From contig DLZV01000018.1 of the NCBI GenBank assembly GCA_003447235.1, forward strand, positions 1-56,116: a stretch of DNA of 56,116 bases. The letters are read 5' to 3'. The notes under the pieces were generated by a model. The model ran no database searches. It was not told where the DNA came from and saw nothing but the letters and a program-made list of their open reading frames with translations. This document shows positions 16,535 to 24,060 of the stretch, one piece after another. The DNA is from Prevotella sp. (GTDB lineage: Bacteria; Bacteroidota; Bacteroidia; Bacteroidales; Bacteroidaceae). The number at the start of each line of letters is the position of its first letter. Within the stretch, counting starts at the first letter, position 1. The position numbers were made by a program, and so were the translations under genes.

Positions 16535-19027
16535 ATGGCAAGGAATAAAATAGACTATGGCATAGATCTCGGAACGACAAATTCCGCCATCTGCCGCATG
16601 GAAAAGGGAGAACCAGTTGTTATAAAAACAGATGTATTAAAGGATACGATGCCTTCATGCATCTCTGTAAACAAGAAAGGTTCGATAAAGGCTGGAGACA
16701 GTGCCTATAATACGATGAAGCAAGACAAACGCCGTGCTACAAAGTCATGGCACAAGGGTGCTTCAAATACATACGTTGAGTTCAAGCGCACAATGGCAAC
16801 CGACACTCAATATCCATGTTCAAACTTGCACAAGAGTTTCTCCTCTGAGGAATTGTCTGCAGAAGTGTTGAAGGCTCTGAAATCCTTTGTTACAGACGAA
16901 AAGTTCAGCTCGGTAGTTATTACTGTTCCTGCTAAGTTTACGGTCAATCAAAAGACTGCCACAATGGAAGCTGCAAAGATGGCAGGTTTCAAGCATTGCG
17001 AACTGCTTCAGGAGCCGATTGCTGCTTCAATGGCATACGGAGTTTCCTCTGAAGAGAAAGACGGATTGTGGATGGTCTTTGACTTCGGTGGCGGAACTTT
17101 TGATGCTGCTTTGCTAAAGGTAGAGGATGGTATCATGCAAGTTTTCGATACAGAGGGAGACAACTATCTCGGTGGAAAGAACTTGGATTATGCCATTGTT
17201 GACAACATCATTATACCATATTTGCAAGAAAACTATGCAATAGATGGTTATTTGCAGGATGAGGAAAAGAAGGAAGTGCTTCGCGATGCAATGAAGACAT
17301 ACGCCGAGGATGCTAAGAACCAGCTTTCGTTCAAAGACCATGAGGACATTATTTCCAACTTGGGCGACCTTGGAGAGGATGAGGACGGAGAGGAGATAGA
17401 ACTTGACCTGACATTGAGTCAGGCACAAGTTTTTGACGTGATGCGCCCGTATTTTCAAAAGGCAGTAGATATCTGCAAGAACCTTATTCAGCGTAACAAT
17501 CTCAATGGCTCACAGATCACAAAACTGATCCTTGTTGGCGGTCCGACGCATAGTCCTCTTATCCGCCAAATGCTGAGAGAACAAGTCACGCCTAATGTTG
17601 ACACGAGCATAGACCCGATGACGGCCGTTGCGACTGGTGCTGCCCTCTACGCTTCAACGATGGACGCAGAGGTTTCTGACAAAGAAATCAAAGTCGGAAC
17701 AGTTAAACTTGATGTCAGCTACGAGTCAACCACAGTTGAAATGGCAGAGTATGTGCCTGTTTGTCTCGCTGAAGGCTCTATTTTGAATAGGGTTTTCGTT
17801 GAGTTCGTAAGAGGAGATAAGGCTTGGGCAAGTGGTAAGGTGGAAATCAATTCCAAAGGTGATGTCGTAGAATTGAATCTTTTAGAGGGCAAGGCAAACT
17901 CGTTCAATATATCATGTTATGATGATAAAGGCAATATCCTCCCTTGCTTCCCTAATGAAATCACGATAATTCAAGGCTCTGTTGTAGGAGCTGCGCCACT
18001 GCCCTACAATATAGCTATTGCTAGATGGGACAGGAATAAAAAGAGGTCTGTTATCCGCATGGCCAAAGGATTGGAAAAAAATAAGCCGTTGCCAGCAACA
18101 GGCGTGATCAACGACTTGAAAACCACCAGACAACTGCGTCCAGGACTTTCAAGCGACGTGTTGACTGTGCCTATTCATCAAGTTGATGATTTCGAAGAGG
18201 CAGAAGGGAAATCTGCTTCGCTCTATGAGCATGTTGCAGATGTTGTCATTACAGGTGAAGATGTTGATACTCTTATGCCTGCAGATAGCCTTGTCGATGT
18301 TACATTGAAAGTGGACTCTTCTGAGCAGATGAGGCTCGAAGTACGTTTTCTCGCTACGGGCTTCACCGTTGAGAAAGTCCTTGACACAAGCAAGAAACAT
18401 ACGATGGAGGACACAAACGAACAAATCAGCAAAGGCTTTGCAGAAGCGGAAAGCGCTATGAAAACTTTGTCCGAAAGCGGTATAGATGTAAATGAATTGC
18501 AGGAGGAACTTGCAGCAATACGCACAGACAACGAGAACACCACAGAGAAAAAAGAGGTTCTCAACCATTTGCGAGAATTGCTTCGAAAAATAGAAAAACT
18601 TGATGCTGGCACAGAGTGGGAACGTGTTGAAAAGGAGTTGCGCGAGGAGTTTGACAAACTCGAAAAAGCACAGGATGATTTGGGTAATGAAAGGTCTGCG
18701 CAGTTAGTCGACCAACTGCGCACACAGACAGATAATGCCATACGTTCTAAGAACGTACAAGTGGGTCGTGAAGTTTTGGAACAGGTAACTCGTTTGTTCT
18801 TTGAACTCACAATACTTTTTCAATGTATGGGTTTCATTCGTTATTGCAACGAACGCTTTGCTTCACTGCATTGGAAGGATTCCTTGCGTGCTCGTCAGCT
18901 CGTAAATCGAGGCATGGAGCAAATCAACAACAATCCTACGACGGAAAGACTAAGGTCAATTGCAGCAGAATTATCAGAACTTCGGCTTCCAGAAGAAGAT
19001 GGTACAGCCGGAGGACCGGTGTCTTAA
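16535..19027 (+). CDS. Divergent DnaK-like Hsp70 ATPase with C-terminal coiled coil
   Basis: An 830-residue Hsp70-family protein, distinct from housekeeping DnaK. The nucleotide-binding domain (about 1-380) shows phosphate 1 YGIDLGTTNSAI (Asp11), FVTDEKFSSVVITVPAKF, ELLQEPIAASMAYG, phosphate 2 VFDFGGGTFDAAL and the adenosine motif LILVGGPTHSPLIRQ. There is an acidic insert (LGEDEDGEEIEL). The substrate-binding region is not recognisably DnaK-like, and the tail (about 630-800) is a long charged coiled coil, without the EEVD-like end. It sits between the GrpE-like and kinase-AAA+ genes, each gap exactly 12 nt, so co-translation is likely. Confidence 0.88.
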   Translation: MARNKIDYGIDLGTTNSAICRMEKGEPVVIKTDVLKDTMPSCISVNKKGSIKAGDSAYNTMKQDKRRATKSWHKGASNTYVEFKRTMATDTQYPCSNLHKSFSSEELSAEVLKALKSFVTDEKFSSVVITVPAKFTVNQKTATMEAAKMAGFKHCELLQEPIAASMAYGVSSEEKDGLWMVFDFGGGTFDAALLKVEDGIMQVFDTEGDNYLGGKNLDYAIVDNIIIPYLQENYAIDGYLQDEEKKEVLRDAMKTYAEDAKNQLSFKDHEDIISNLGDLGEDEDGEEIELDLTLSQAQVFDVMRPYFQKAVDICKNLIQRNNLNGSQITKLILVGGPTHSPLIRQMLREQVTPNVDTSIDPMTAVATGAALYASTMDAEVSDKEIKVGTVKLDVSYESTTVEMAEYVPVCLAEGSILNRVFVEFVRGDKAWASGKVEINSKGDVVELNLLEGKANSFNISCYDDKGNILPCFPNEITIIQGSVVGAAPLPYNIAIARWDRNKKRSVIRMAKGLEKNKPLPATGVINDLKTTRQLRPGLSSDVLTVPIHQVDDFEEAEGKSASLYEHVADVVITGEDVDTLMPADSLVDVTLKVDSSEQMRLEVRFLATGFTVEKVLDTSKKHTMEDTNEQISKGFAEAESAMKTLSESGIDVNELQEELAAIRTDNENTTEKKEVLNHLRELLRKIEKLDAGTEWERVEKELREEFDKLEKAQDDLGNERSAQLVDQLRTQTDNAIRSKNVQVGREVLEQVTRLFFELTILFQCMGFIRYCNERFASLHWKDSLRARQLVNRGMEQINNNPTTERLRSIAAELSELRLPEEDGTAGGPVS

Positions 19028-19039
19028 AGAAAATATTTT

Positions 19040-20821
19040 ATGCACTTCAACAAGAACGATAAAATAGCTTCATACACAGTAGCATTTCCGCATAAGCAAG
19101 GTTCTTATGCGGAAACCTATCGTGTGAAGGACGCCAATGGCAAGACCCGCTTCTTGAAACTCATCAACTACTCAAAGCTCAATCGTAATCAGATAGATGA
19201 TAGTGGACGAATGATAGAAGTGGAGATTGCCAAGCAGCTGCATCATCATAACCTTTGTCAGTTTGTGGATGCTGGCAATATGATGATGAACGGAGGCCAA
19301 TACGCTTGGTTCGTGACCGAGTTTGTAAGTGGAGAGACTTTGTCGCAGAGGATTATCCGTGATGATAATATCAGCGTTTACGAGATCAAAACAATAGCCA
19401 AAGCCGTATTGTCCGCACTGGCCTTCTTGCACTCACAGACGACTCCTATCATTCACAACGAGGTGACGATACAAAACGTTTTTCTCAATCTCGTTGGGGA
19501 ATTGCAAGACCTGAAACTGATAGATTTCGGTTGTGCGAGACTTTTAAATCAGCCGCCTGTCAAACCCAACTTGGAGGAGTTGAATCCTTTCTATCTTGCG
19601 CCAGAAAGATTCTCCGGGGTGTGCTCCGTTCAGACGGACCTCTATTCTGTAGGCGTGATGATGTATCAGCTCCTTTACGGAGTGCTGCCTTGGTTTATAG
19701 ATGTTTCGAGAAAACGGGGACAAGAGGCTATAGACGCCATCTTGGCAAAGCGGGACGAAGAACTGGAACTGACAAAAGAGGATAAGTATGAGCTCGACGA
19801 CCAGCTGCTGAACGTGATAGCCAAAGCATTAAGTTATGATGCAGAAGACAGATTTCAAACGGCAGATGAGTTTATCAAAGCGATTGACGGTGAGATAAAA
19901 ATAGAACGCCAATCTACGAAGCGTAAAATCCTCTCGCAGCAGTCAAAGGTTAAGCCGATCTCCACAGAAACAAAGAAAAAGGGGGAAGGCTTTGCTGCTG
20001 TAGCTGGCATGGAGGAATTGAAGCAGCAGATGCGTGAAGAGGTGATAGAGCCCCTCAACAACCCCGAGGAATACCATCGTTATGGCGTGACCATACCCAA
20101 TGGTATGTTGCTGTATGGTCCTCCTGGGTGCGGAAAGACCTTCTTTGCAAAACACTTTGCAGAAGAGGTCGGATTCAACTTTCTGTGTATCACTCCTGCC
20201 GCCCTAAAGAGTCGCTTCGTCAATGCCACGCAAGAGAACATCGCAAAGATGTTTAAAGATGCGGAGGAGAAAGCGCCAACAGTTATATTCATAGACGAGA
20301 TGAACGAACTGGTTCCTAATCGCGCAGATGGCAATGTGCACGAAATGTCAAGGAGTGCCGTAAACGAGATGTTGGCGCAAATGGATAGAACTGGCGAAAG
20401 GGGGATCTTCGTCATAGGGGCGACCAACTATCCCAACATGATTGACACGGCGATATTGCGTGCCGGACGCTTGGACAAAAAATACTTTATTGGCGCGCCA
20501 GACGAAGAAGCACGAATGGCCTTGTTCAAACTGTATCTTGAGAAGCGTCCATACGACTTTGGATTGGATTATCAACAGTTAGCAGAGATGACCCAAGGAT
20601 ACGTCTCTGCTGATATTCAATTGATAGTCAATGATGCTGCGCGAAATGCACTTCACCAGCATAGCAAAATAACAATGGAGCTTCTGAAAGCAGCCATCTC
20701 AAATACTCGCCCTTCGCTCAGTGCTGACGAGTTGCGTAAATACGATCGCATTCGAAAGATGATGAATGGAGAGGATGTGAAGAAGCCTAATGATAGGCCT
20801 CGGATAGGTTTTAACATTTAA
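19040..20821 (+). CDS. Kinase-like domain fused to AAA+ ATPase
   Basis: A 593-residue single-chain fusion. Residues 1-285 form a Ser/Thr-kinase-like domain: glycine loop QGSYAETYRV, Lys40 (RFLKL), Glu60/62, catalytic loop IIHNEVTIQN (139-146, so HRD is HNE and the catalytic Asp is Glu), DFG 162-164, APE 188-190. Residues about 315-560 form an AAA+ module of the Vps4/FtsH-like class: Walker A GPPGCGKT (360-367), Walker B VIFIDE (D419, E420), sensor-1 Asn463 (GATNYPN), arginine fingers near R474/R477 (LRAGRLD). Lys, Asn and DFG are kept, so ATP binding is likely while phosphotransfer is doubtful. I infer a remodelling ATPase gated by the kinase-like domain and working with the Hsp70. Confidence 0.88.
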   Translation: MHFNKNDKIASYTVAFPHKQGSYAETYRVKDANGKTRFLKLINYSKLNRNQIDDSGRMIEVEIAKQLHHHNLCQFVDAGNMMMNGGQYAWFVTEFVSGETLSQRIIRDDNISVYEIKTIAKAVLSALAFLHSQTTPIIHNEVTIQNVFLNLVGELQDLKLIDFGCARLLNQPPVKPNLEELNPFYLAPERFSGVCSVQTDLYSVGVMMYQLLYGVLPWFIDVSRKRGQEAIDAILAKRDEELELTKEDKYELDDQLLNVIAKALSYDAEDRFQTADEFIKAIDGEIKIERQSTKRKILSQQSKVKPISTETKKKGEGFAAVAGMEELKQQMREEVIEPLNNPEEYHRYGVTIPNGMLLYGPPGCGKTFFAKHFAEEVGFNFLCITPAALKSRFVNATQENIAKMFKDAEEKAPTVIFIDEMNELVPNRADGNVHEMSRSAVNEMLAQMDRTGERGIFVIGATNYPNMIDTAILRAGRLDKKYFIGAPDEEARMALFKLYLEKRPYDFGLDYQQLAEMTQGYVSADIQLIVNDAARNALHQHSKITMELLKAAISNTRPSLSADELRKYDRIRKMMNGEDVKKPNDRPRIGFNI

Positions 20822-20833
20822 ACGATTACTATT

Positions 20834-21310
20834 ATGACAAAAGAAGAATTATACTTGAAAACCATCTTCTGTTGCATAGCTTGCGATGGAGATATTGCCA
20901 CAGAAGAAGTAGGCATGGTTAGGGAGTTGTGTGCGAAGGACAAACTCTTCCACGACATTGATTCGGAGAAGTACATCAACTCATGGATTGCCGAAATCAA
21001 TGAGCAGGGCGCATTGTTCCTGCAATCTTATCTAAAGGAACTAAAATCTGTGGTGTTGAACGAAACAGAACAGTTGCTACTCGTATCGCTTGCCATCAAA
21101 GCCATCGAGGCTGACAATCGCATAGAGTACGCAGAAGTAAAGTTCTTCAAAAAGATACGCTCTAGACTTAGTGTAAGTGACGAGGCTATATTGGCTGAAC
21201 ACCCAGATAAGGAAGACTTCCTCTTGCCTGATATTAATATTGCTGAGGCTCCTCAATGGGACGATAATATACATTTCTCACAAATAACTATACCTACCCA
21301 AACAAACTAA
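20834..21310 (+). CDS. TerB-like protein
   Basis: A 158-residue acidic helical protein. Two TerB-like motifs are visible: CIACDGDIATEE near residue 15 and AIEADNRIEYAEVKFFKKI near residue 90, the D-G-x-I-x-x-x-E and D-x-x-I-x-x-x-E patterns that bind metal in TerB (tellurite resistance) domains. The C-terminal 40 residues are a Pro-rich tail. It starts 12 nt after the kinase-AAA+ gene and is the last gene of the operon. TerB proteins often accompany membrane stress and defence loci; the precise role here is unknown. Confidence 0.65.
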   Translation: MTKEELYLKTIFCCIACDGDIATEEVGMVRELCAKDKLFHDIDSEKYINSWIAEINEQGALFLQSYLKELKSVVLNETEQLLLVSLAIKAIEADNRIEYAEVKFFKKIRSRLSVSDEAILAEHPDKEDFLLPDINIAEAPQWDDNIHFSQITIPTQTN

Positions 21311-21369
21311 ACATTAATGACTATATGGACACTTTTTAAGACATGGGACGGTCCTTGTCCTCTGGGGAC

Positions 21370-21471
21370 GTCGCAAAACATGCGGTATTTCATTGATTTA
21401 TTTGGCGGTTCGACATTTTTTTATTAATTTTACCGCAGAATATGCGACGTTTAACACTACACATTGTCGCA
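21370..21471. promoter_or_regulatory. Operator-like repeats before the Fic gene
   Basis: The gap holds TGCGGTA (21381-21387) facing TACCGCA (21431-21437), and TGCGAC (21443-21448) facing GTCGCA (21466-21471), with another GTCGCA at 21370-21375. Such nested inverted hexamers suggest a binding site for a regulator; Fic proteins of this class can repress their own gene. No clear -7 box was found. Confidence 0.3.
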
Positions 21472-21488
21472 CATAGAATAAGTAGCTT

Positions 21489-22859
21489 ATGTATATACAC
21501 GAAAGAGATAATTGGACAAACTTCCGCTGGGATGCTTCTGAGGTATCAATCCTTCAGGAGGTTGTATGTCGTAAGCAAGGTTTGCTTTACGGCAGATTGA
21601 GCACGCTCGGCTTTGACAGCAAACTCAGAGCTATGGCGGAGAACCTGACACATGACGTAGTGTATTCTTCAGAGATTGAGGGCATATCTCTTAATGAGGA
21701 ACAGGTGCGTTCTTCTATCGCCCGAAAACTGGGAATTGAAAACGTGAAATACACAGCTCCTTCTCATTATGTTGACTCCGTGGTGGGCGTAATGCTCGAA
21801 GCCGTACAGAACTATGACCAACCTCTCAGTAAAGAGAAACTATGCGCTTGGCAAACAGCATTCTTTCCAACCGGTTTCAGCGAAGCTTGTGAAATAGAAA
21901 TAGGACAATACCGAACAAATGAGGAACATATAGTCAGCGGTATATTTGGTAGAGAGAAGATACATTATATTGCCCCTTCTCCCGACCTTTTAGAGAGTGA
22001 GATGCAAAGGTTTATAGCTTGGTTTGATGGCGAAGACACCGTGGGCAGCGTTATACGTTCTGCCATAGCTCATTTCTGGTTTGTAAGCATTCATCCTTTC
22101 GAAGATGGTAATGGTCGATTGGCTCGCATTCTCTCCGACATGCTTCTGGCACGTGGTGAGAAGAGCGAGTTGCGTTTCTATAATATTTCGTCTCAAATCA
22201 ACAAAGACAAAAAACACTATTACGACATTCTGGAACGCATGCAACGTGGCGACGGTGAGATCACGGAGTGGCTGGTATGGTATATGAAAAAAATGATTGA
22301 TGCGCTCGACGAAGCAGAAACCATTGTCACCACCCTCTTAAATAAGAGTTTCTTCTGGCAGAAGGCTGCATCCGTTCCTATGACAGAGCGACAAATACAA
22401 ATGTTAAATATCTTCCTTAATGGCTATGAGGCAAAGATAACGTCTAAGACTTGGGCTTCATTGGCTAAGTGTTCCAAGGATACTGCCATACGCGACATAC
22501 AGGATCTTGTCAGCAAGAACATTTTGGTAGAAGACATTCCAGGAGCCAAGCGACCAACTTATTCCATTGTCTTTGACTCAGAGGACATCACACAATTCTT
22601 TACCGATGTGTGTATTACCCAAGAGAATGGCATACCATATCTCAATGCCCTATTCAAAGGCCATAGAACAGTTTGTGAAAGAATGTTGGCACTTGACGCA
22701 GAACGGTATCAAAAGGGAGAACTACCTCTGTCCAATATGCTCAATAAGTACTGCTCATATTTGATGGCAAGAGATCAGAAAAAGCTAAACTTTTCGTTGA
22801 AGAGTTTTGAGACACGCTATGACAAAGGCAGGAAAAAGGAATCATGCGAAAAGGGGTGA
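21489..22859 (+). CDS. Fic family AMP transferase, self-inhibited (class II)
   Basis: Fic enzymes usually move AMP from ATP to a hydroxyl group of a target protein. The 456-residue protein has the active-site motif HPFEDGNGRLAR beginning at His202, a DUF4172-like N-terminal region, and an N-terminal inhibitory helix motif SSEIEG (60-65; S/T-x-x-x-E-G/N), which marks class II. The C-terminal third is likely a winged helix domain (AKCSKDTAIRDIQDLVSKNIL). It lies on the same strand as the Hsp70 operon after 178 nt with its own upstream repeats. Fic enzymes are known to modify Hsp70 proteins in animals (FicD-BiP), which makes the adjacency notable but not proof of function. Confidence 0.92.
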   Translation: MYIHERDNWTNFRWDASEVSILQEVVCRKQGLLYGRLSTLGFDSKLRAMAENLTHDVVYSSEIEGISLNEEQVRSSIARKLGIENVKYTAPSHYVDSVVGVMLEAVQNYDQPLSKEKLCAWQTAFFPTGFSEACEIEIGQYRTNEEHIVSGIFGREKIHYIAPSPDLLESEMQRFIAWFDGEDTVGSVIRSAIAHFWFVSIHPFEDGNGRLARILSDMLLARGEKSELRFYNISSQINKDKKHYYDILERMQRGDGEITEWLVWYMKKMIDALDEAETIVTTLLNKSFFWQKAASVPMTERQIQMLNIFLNGYEAKITSKTWASLAKCSKDTAIRDIQDLVSKNILVEDIPGAKRPTYSIVFDSEDITQFFTDVCITQENGIPYLNALFKGHRTVCERMLALDAERYQKGELPLSNMLNKYCSYLMARDQKKLNFSLKSFETRYDKGRKKESCEKG

Positions 22860-22881
22860 AAATAGGGCCAAAAAAGGATAT

Positions 22882-22969
22882 TAACTTCATCGGCCTACGA
22901 ATATAACTTCATCAGCCTACGAATATAACTTCATCGGCCTACGAAGTTAACTTCATCAAAAGGCGATGT
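22882..22969 (+). repeat. 22-bp tandem repeat after the Fic gene
   Basis: Units at 22882-22903, 22904-22925, 22926-22947 and a degraded fourth at 22948-22969. The unit begins TAACTTCATCGGCCTACGAA. There are no spacers between units, so it is not a CRISPR array. Confidence 0.85.
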
Positions 22970-23053
22970 TAACCTACCCCTCGGAACATAGAGAGACTGA
23001 CGCCATAAAACCACCAAAAGGAGGGTTTTCATTCTCTTTTATCGACTGGTAGC

Positions 23054-23080
23054 CGTATGCAGGAAAGCATCCTGCATACG
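23054..23080. terminator. Hairpin between Fic gene and the convergent membrane gene
   Basis: CGTATGCAGG (23054-23063) pairs perfectly with 23071-23080 across a 7-nt loop. It lies between convergent genes; T-rich sequence occurs on both sides but not immediately adjacent. Confidence 0.5.
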
Positions 23081-23094
23081 ACCATCTATCAAAC

Positions 23095-24060
23095 TCATCC
23101 GCGCATATAATAATAGGTATAAGAACCCTTCTCGTAGCGCTTGGGACGCATTCCTGCCCGCAACTGATGGTAGAGCTGCCATGCCTCGGCATAATAACGC
23201 GGCATAGGCTCATTGGTCTTGTAGTACAGCGGCAGATAGGCGCAGAAAGTCGGCAGGTCGCGGTCGAGCAAAAAGCCCATCAACTGATAGTTGGCGCTCT
23301 TGCTGGTGACGCGGTTGAGTATGGAGTCGGGGGTGAGCAGACTGTGTACCTGTGGCGACGGACGCATCACCTTGCCCTCTCCTACCAAGCGATAATGAAA
23401 GAGGCTGTCGGTCAGGTGGCCCGTGCGCGCGACAGAATAGATTGTCAGCATCGACGATACGGAATCAGGACGCTCCAACCGTTGTGCCATCACGAGCGCC
23501 TCACGATAGCGACGTTGGTCAACCAGATACTCCATCCGCACCCGCTTATGAAACTCTCGGTCATTATTGCTCAGGAATCCTACGAAGAGAAACATGAGGG
23601 CAAGGGTGCCCAGGTTGATCCAGAGCAGCTGTGAGAGAAAGCCCTGCCTACGCTCGTCGGGCTCATAGGGCTGGTAGCGCATGGCCTGTATGATGGCAGG
23701 TACGATGACGAGAAGCAAGAAAGGAATAGCCAACCACCAAGAGCCAAAATCTACTTGCGTCGTGACGTCGGAACGGATGCCCGTCAGCCAAGCCAGCAAC
23801 AAGAGCGAAGGCGCATAGGTGAGGGCATAGCTTCTACGGCGAAGGCGGGCAAAGAACTGGACCACGACCTGCAGGAGCAGCAATACGGACGTGATAATGA
23901 CTGCCCCAAGGAAGGGCGCATAGTGGGTCTGCCCGCCCGAGGCGAGAAACTGCGTGACGACGAGGACATCCGCCTGATAGTTGTATAGAAAGCAAAAGGT
24001 GAGCACGCAGAACACTACCGCGCACACCACCTGTTCGAAACTTCTACGCATGAGCATCAT
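23095..24060 (-). CDS. DUF6057-like membrane protein
   Basis: A 321-residue protein with about five transmembrane helices in the first 180 residues (QVVCAVVFCVLTFCFLYNY; FLGAVIITSVLLLLQVVVQF; LTYAPSLLLLAWLTGI; AIPFLLLVIVPAIIQAM; LGTLALMFLFVGFL) followed by a soluble helical, TPR-like part. It resembles Bacteroidetes proteins labelled DUF6057 but I am not certain. Its start overlaps the glgB end (ATG options 24060 and 24051), implying translational coupling within the MORN-glgB operon. No function is known. Confidence 0.6.
   Translation of the reverse strand: MMLMRRSFEQVVCAVVFCVLTFCFLYNYQADVLVVTQFLASGGQTHYAPFLGAVIITSVLLLLQVVVQFFARLRRRSYALTYAPSLLLLAWLTGIRSDVTTQVDFGSWWLAIPFLLLVIVPAIIQAMRYQPYEPDERRQGFLSQLLWINLGTLALMFLFVGFLSNNDREFHKRVRMEYLVDQRRYREALVMAQRLERPDSVSSMLTIYSVARTGHLTDSLFHYRLVGEGKVMRPSPQVHSLLTPDSILNRVTSKSANYQLMGFLLDRDLPTFCAYLPLYYKTNEPMPRYYAEAWQLYHQLRAGMRPKRYEKGSYTYYYMRG

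Noticed and set aside
22882..22969. CRISPR array
   Set aside because: Units are contiguous with no spacers, and there are no cas genes.
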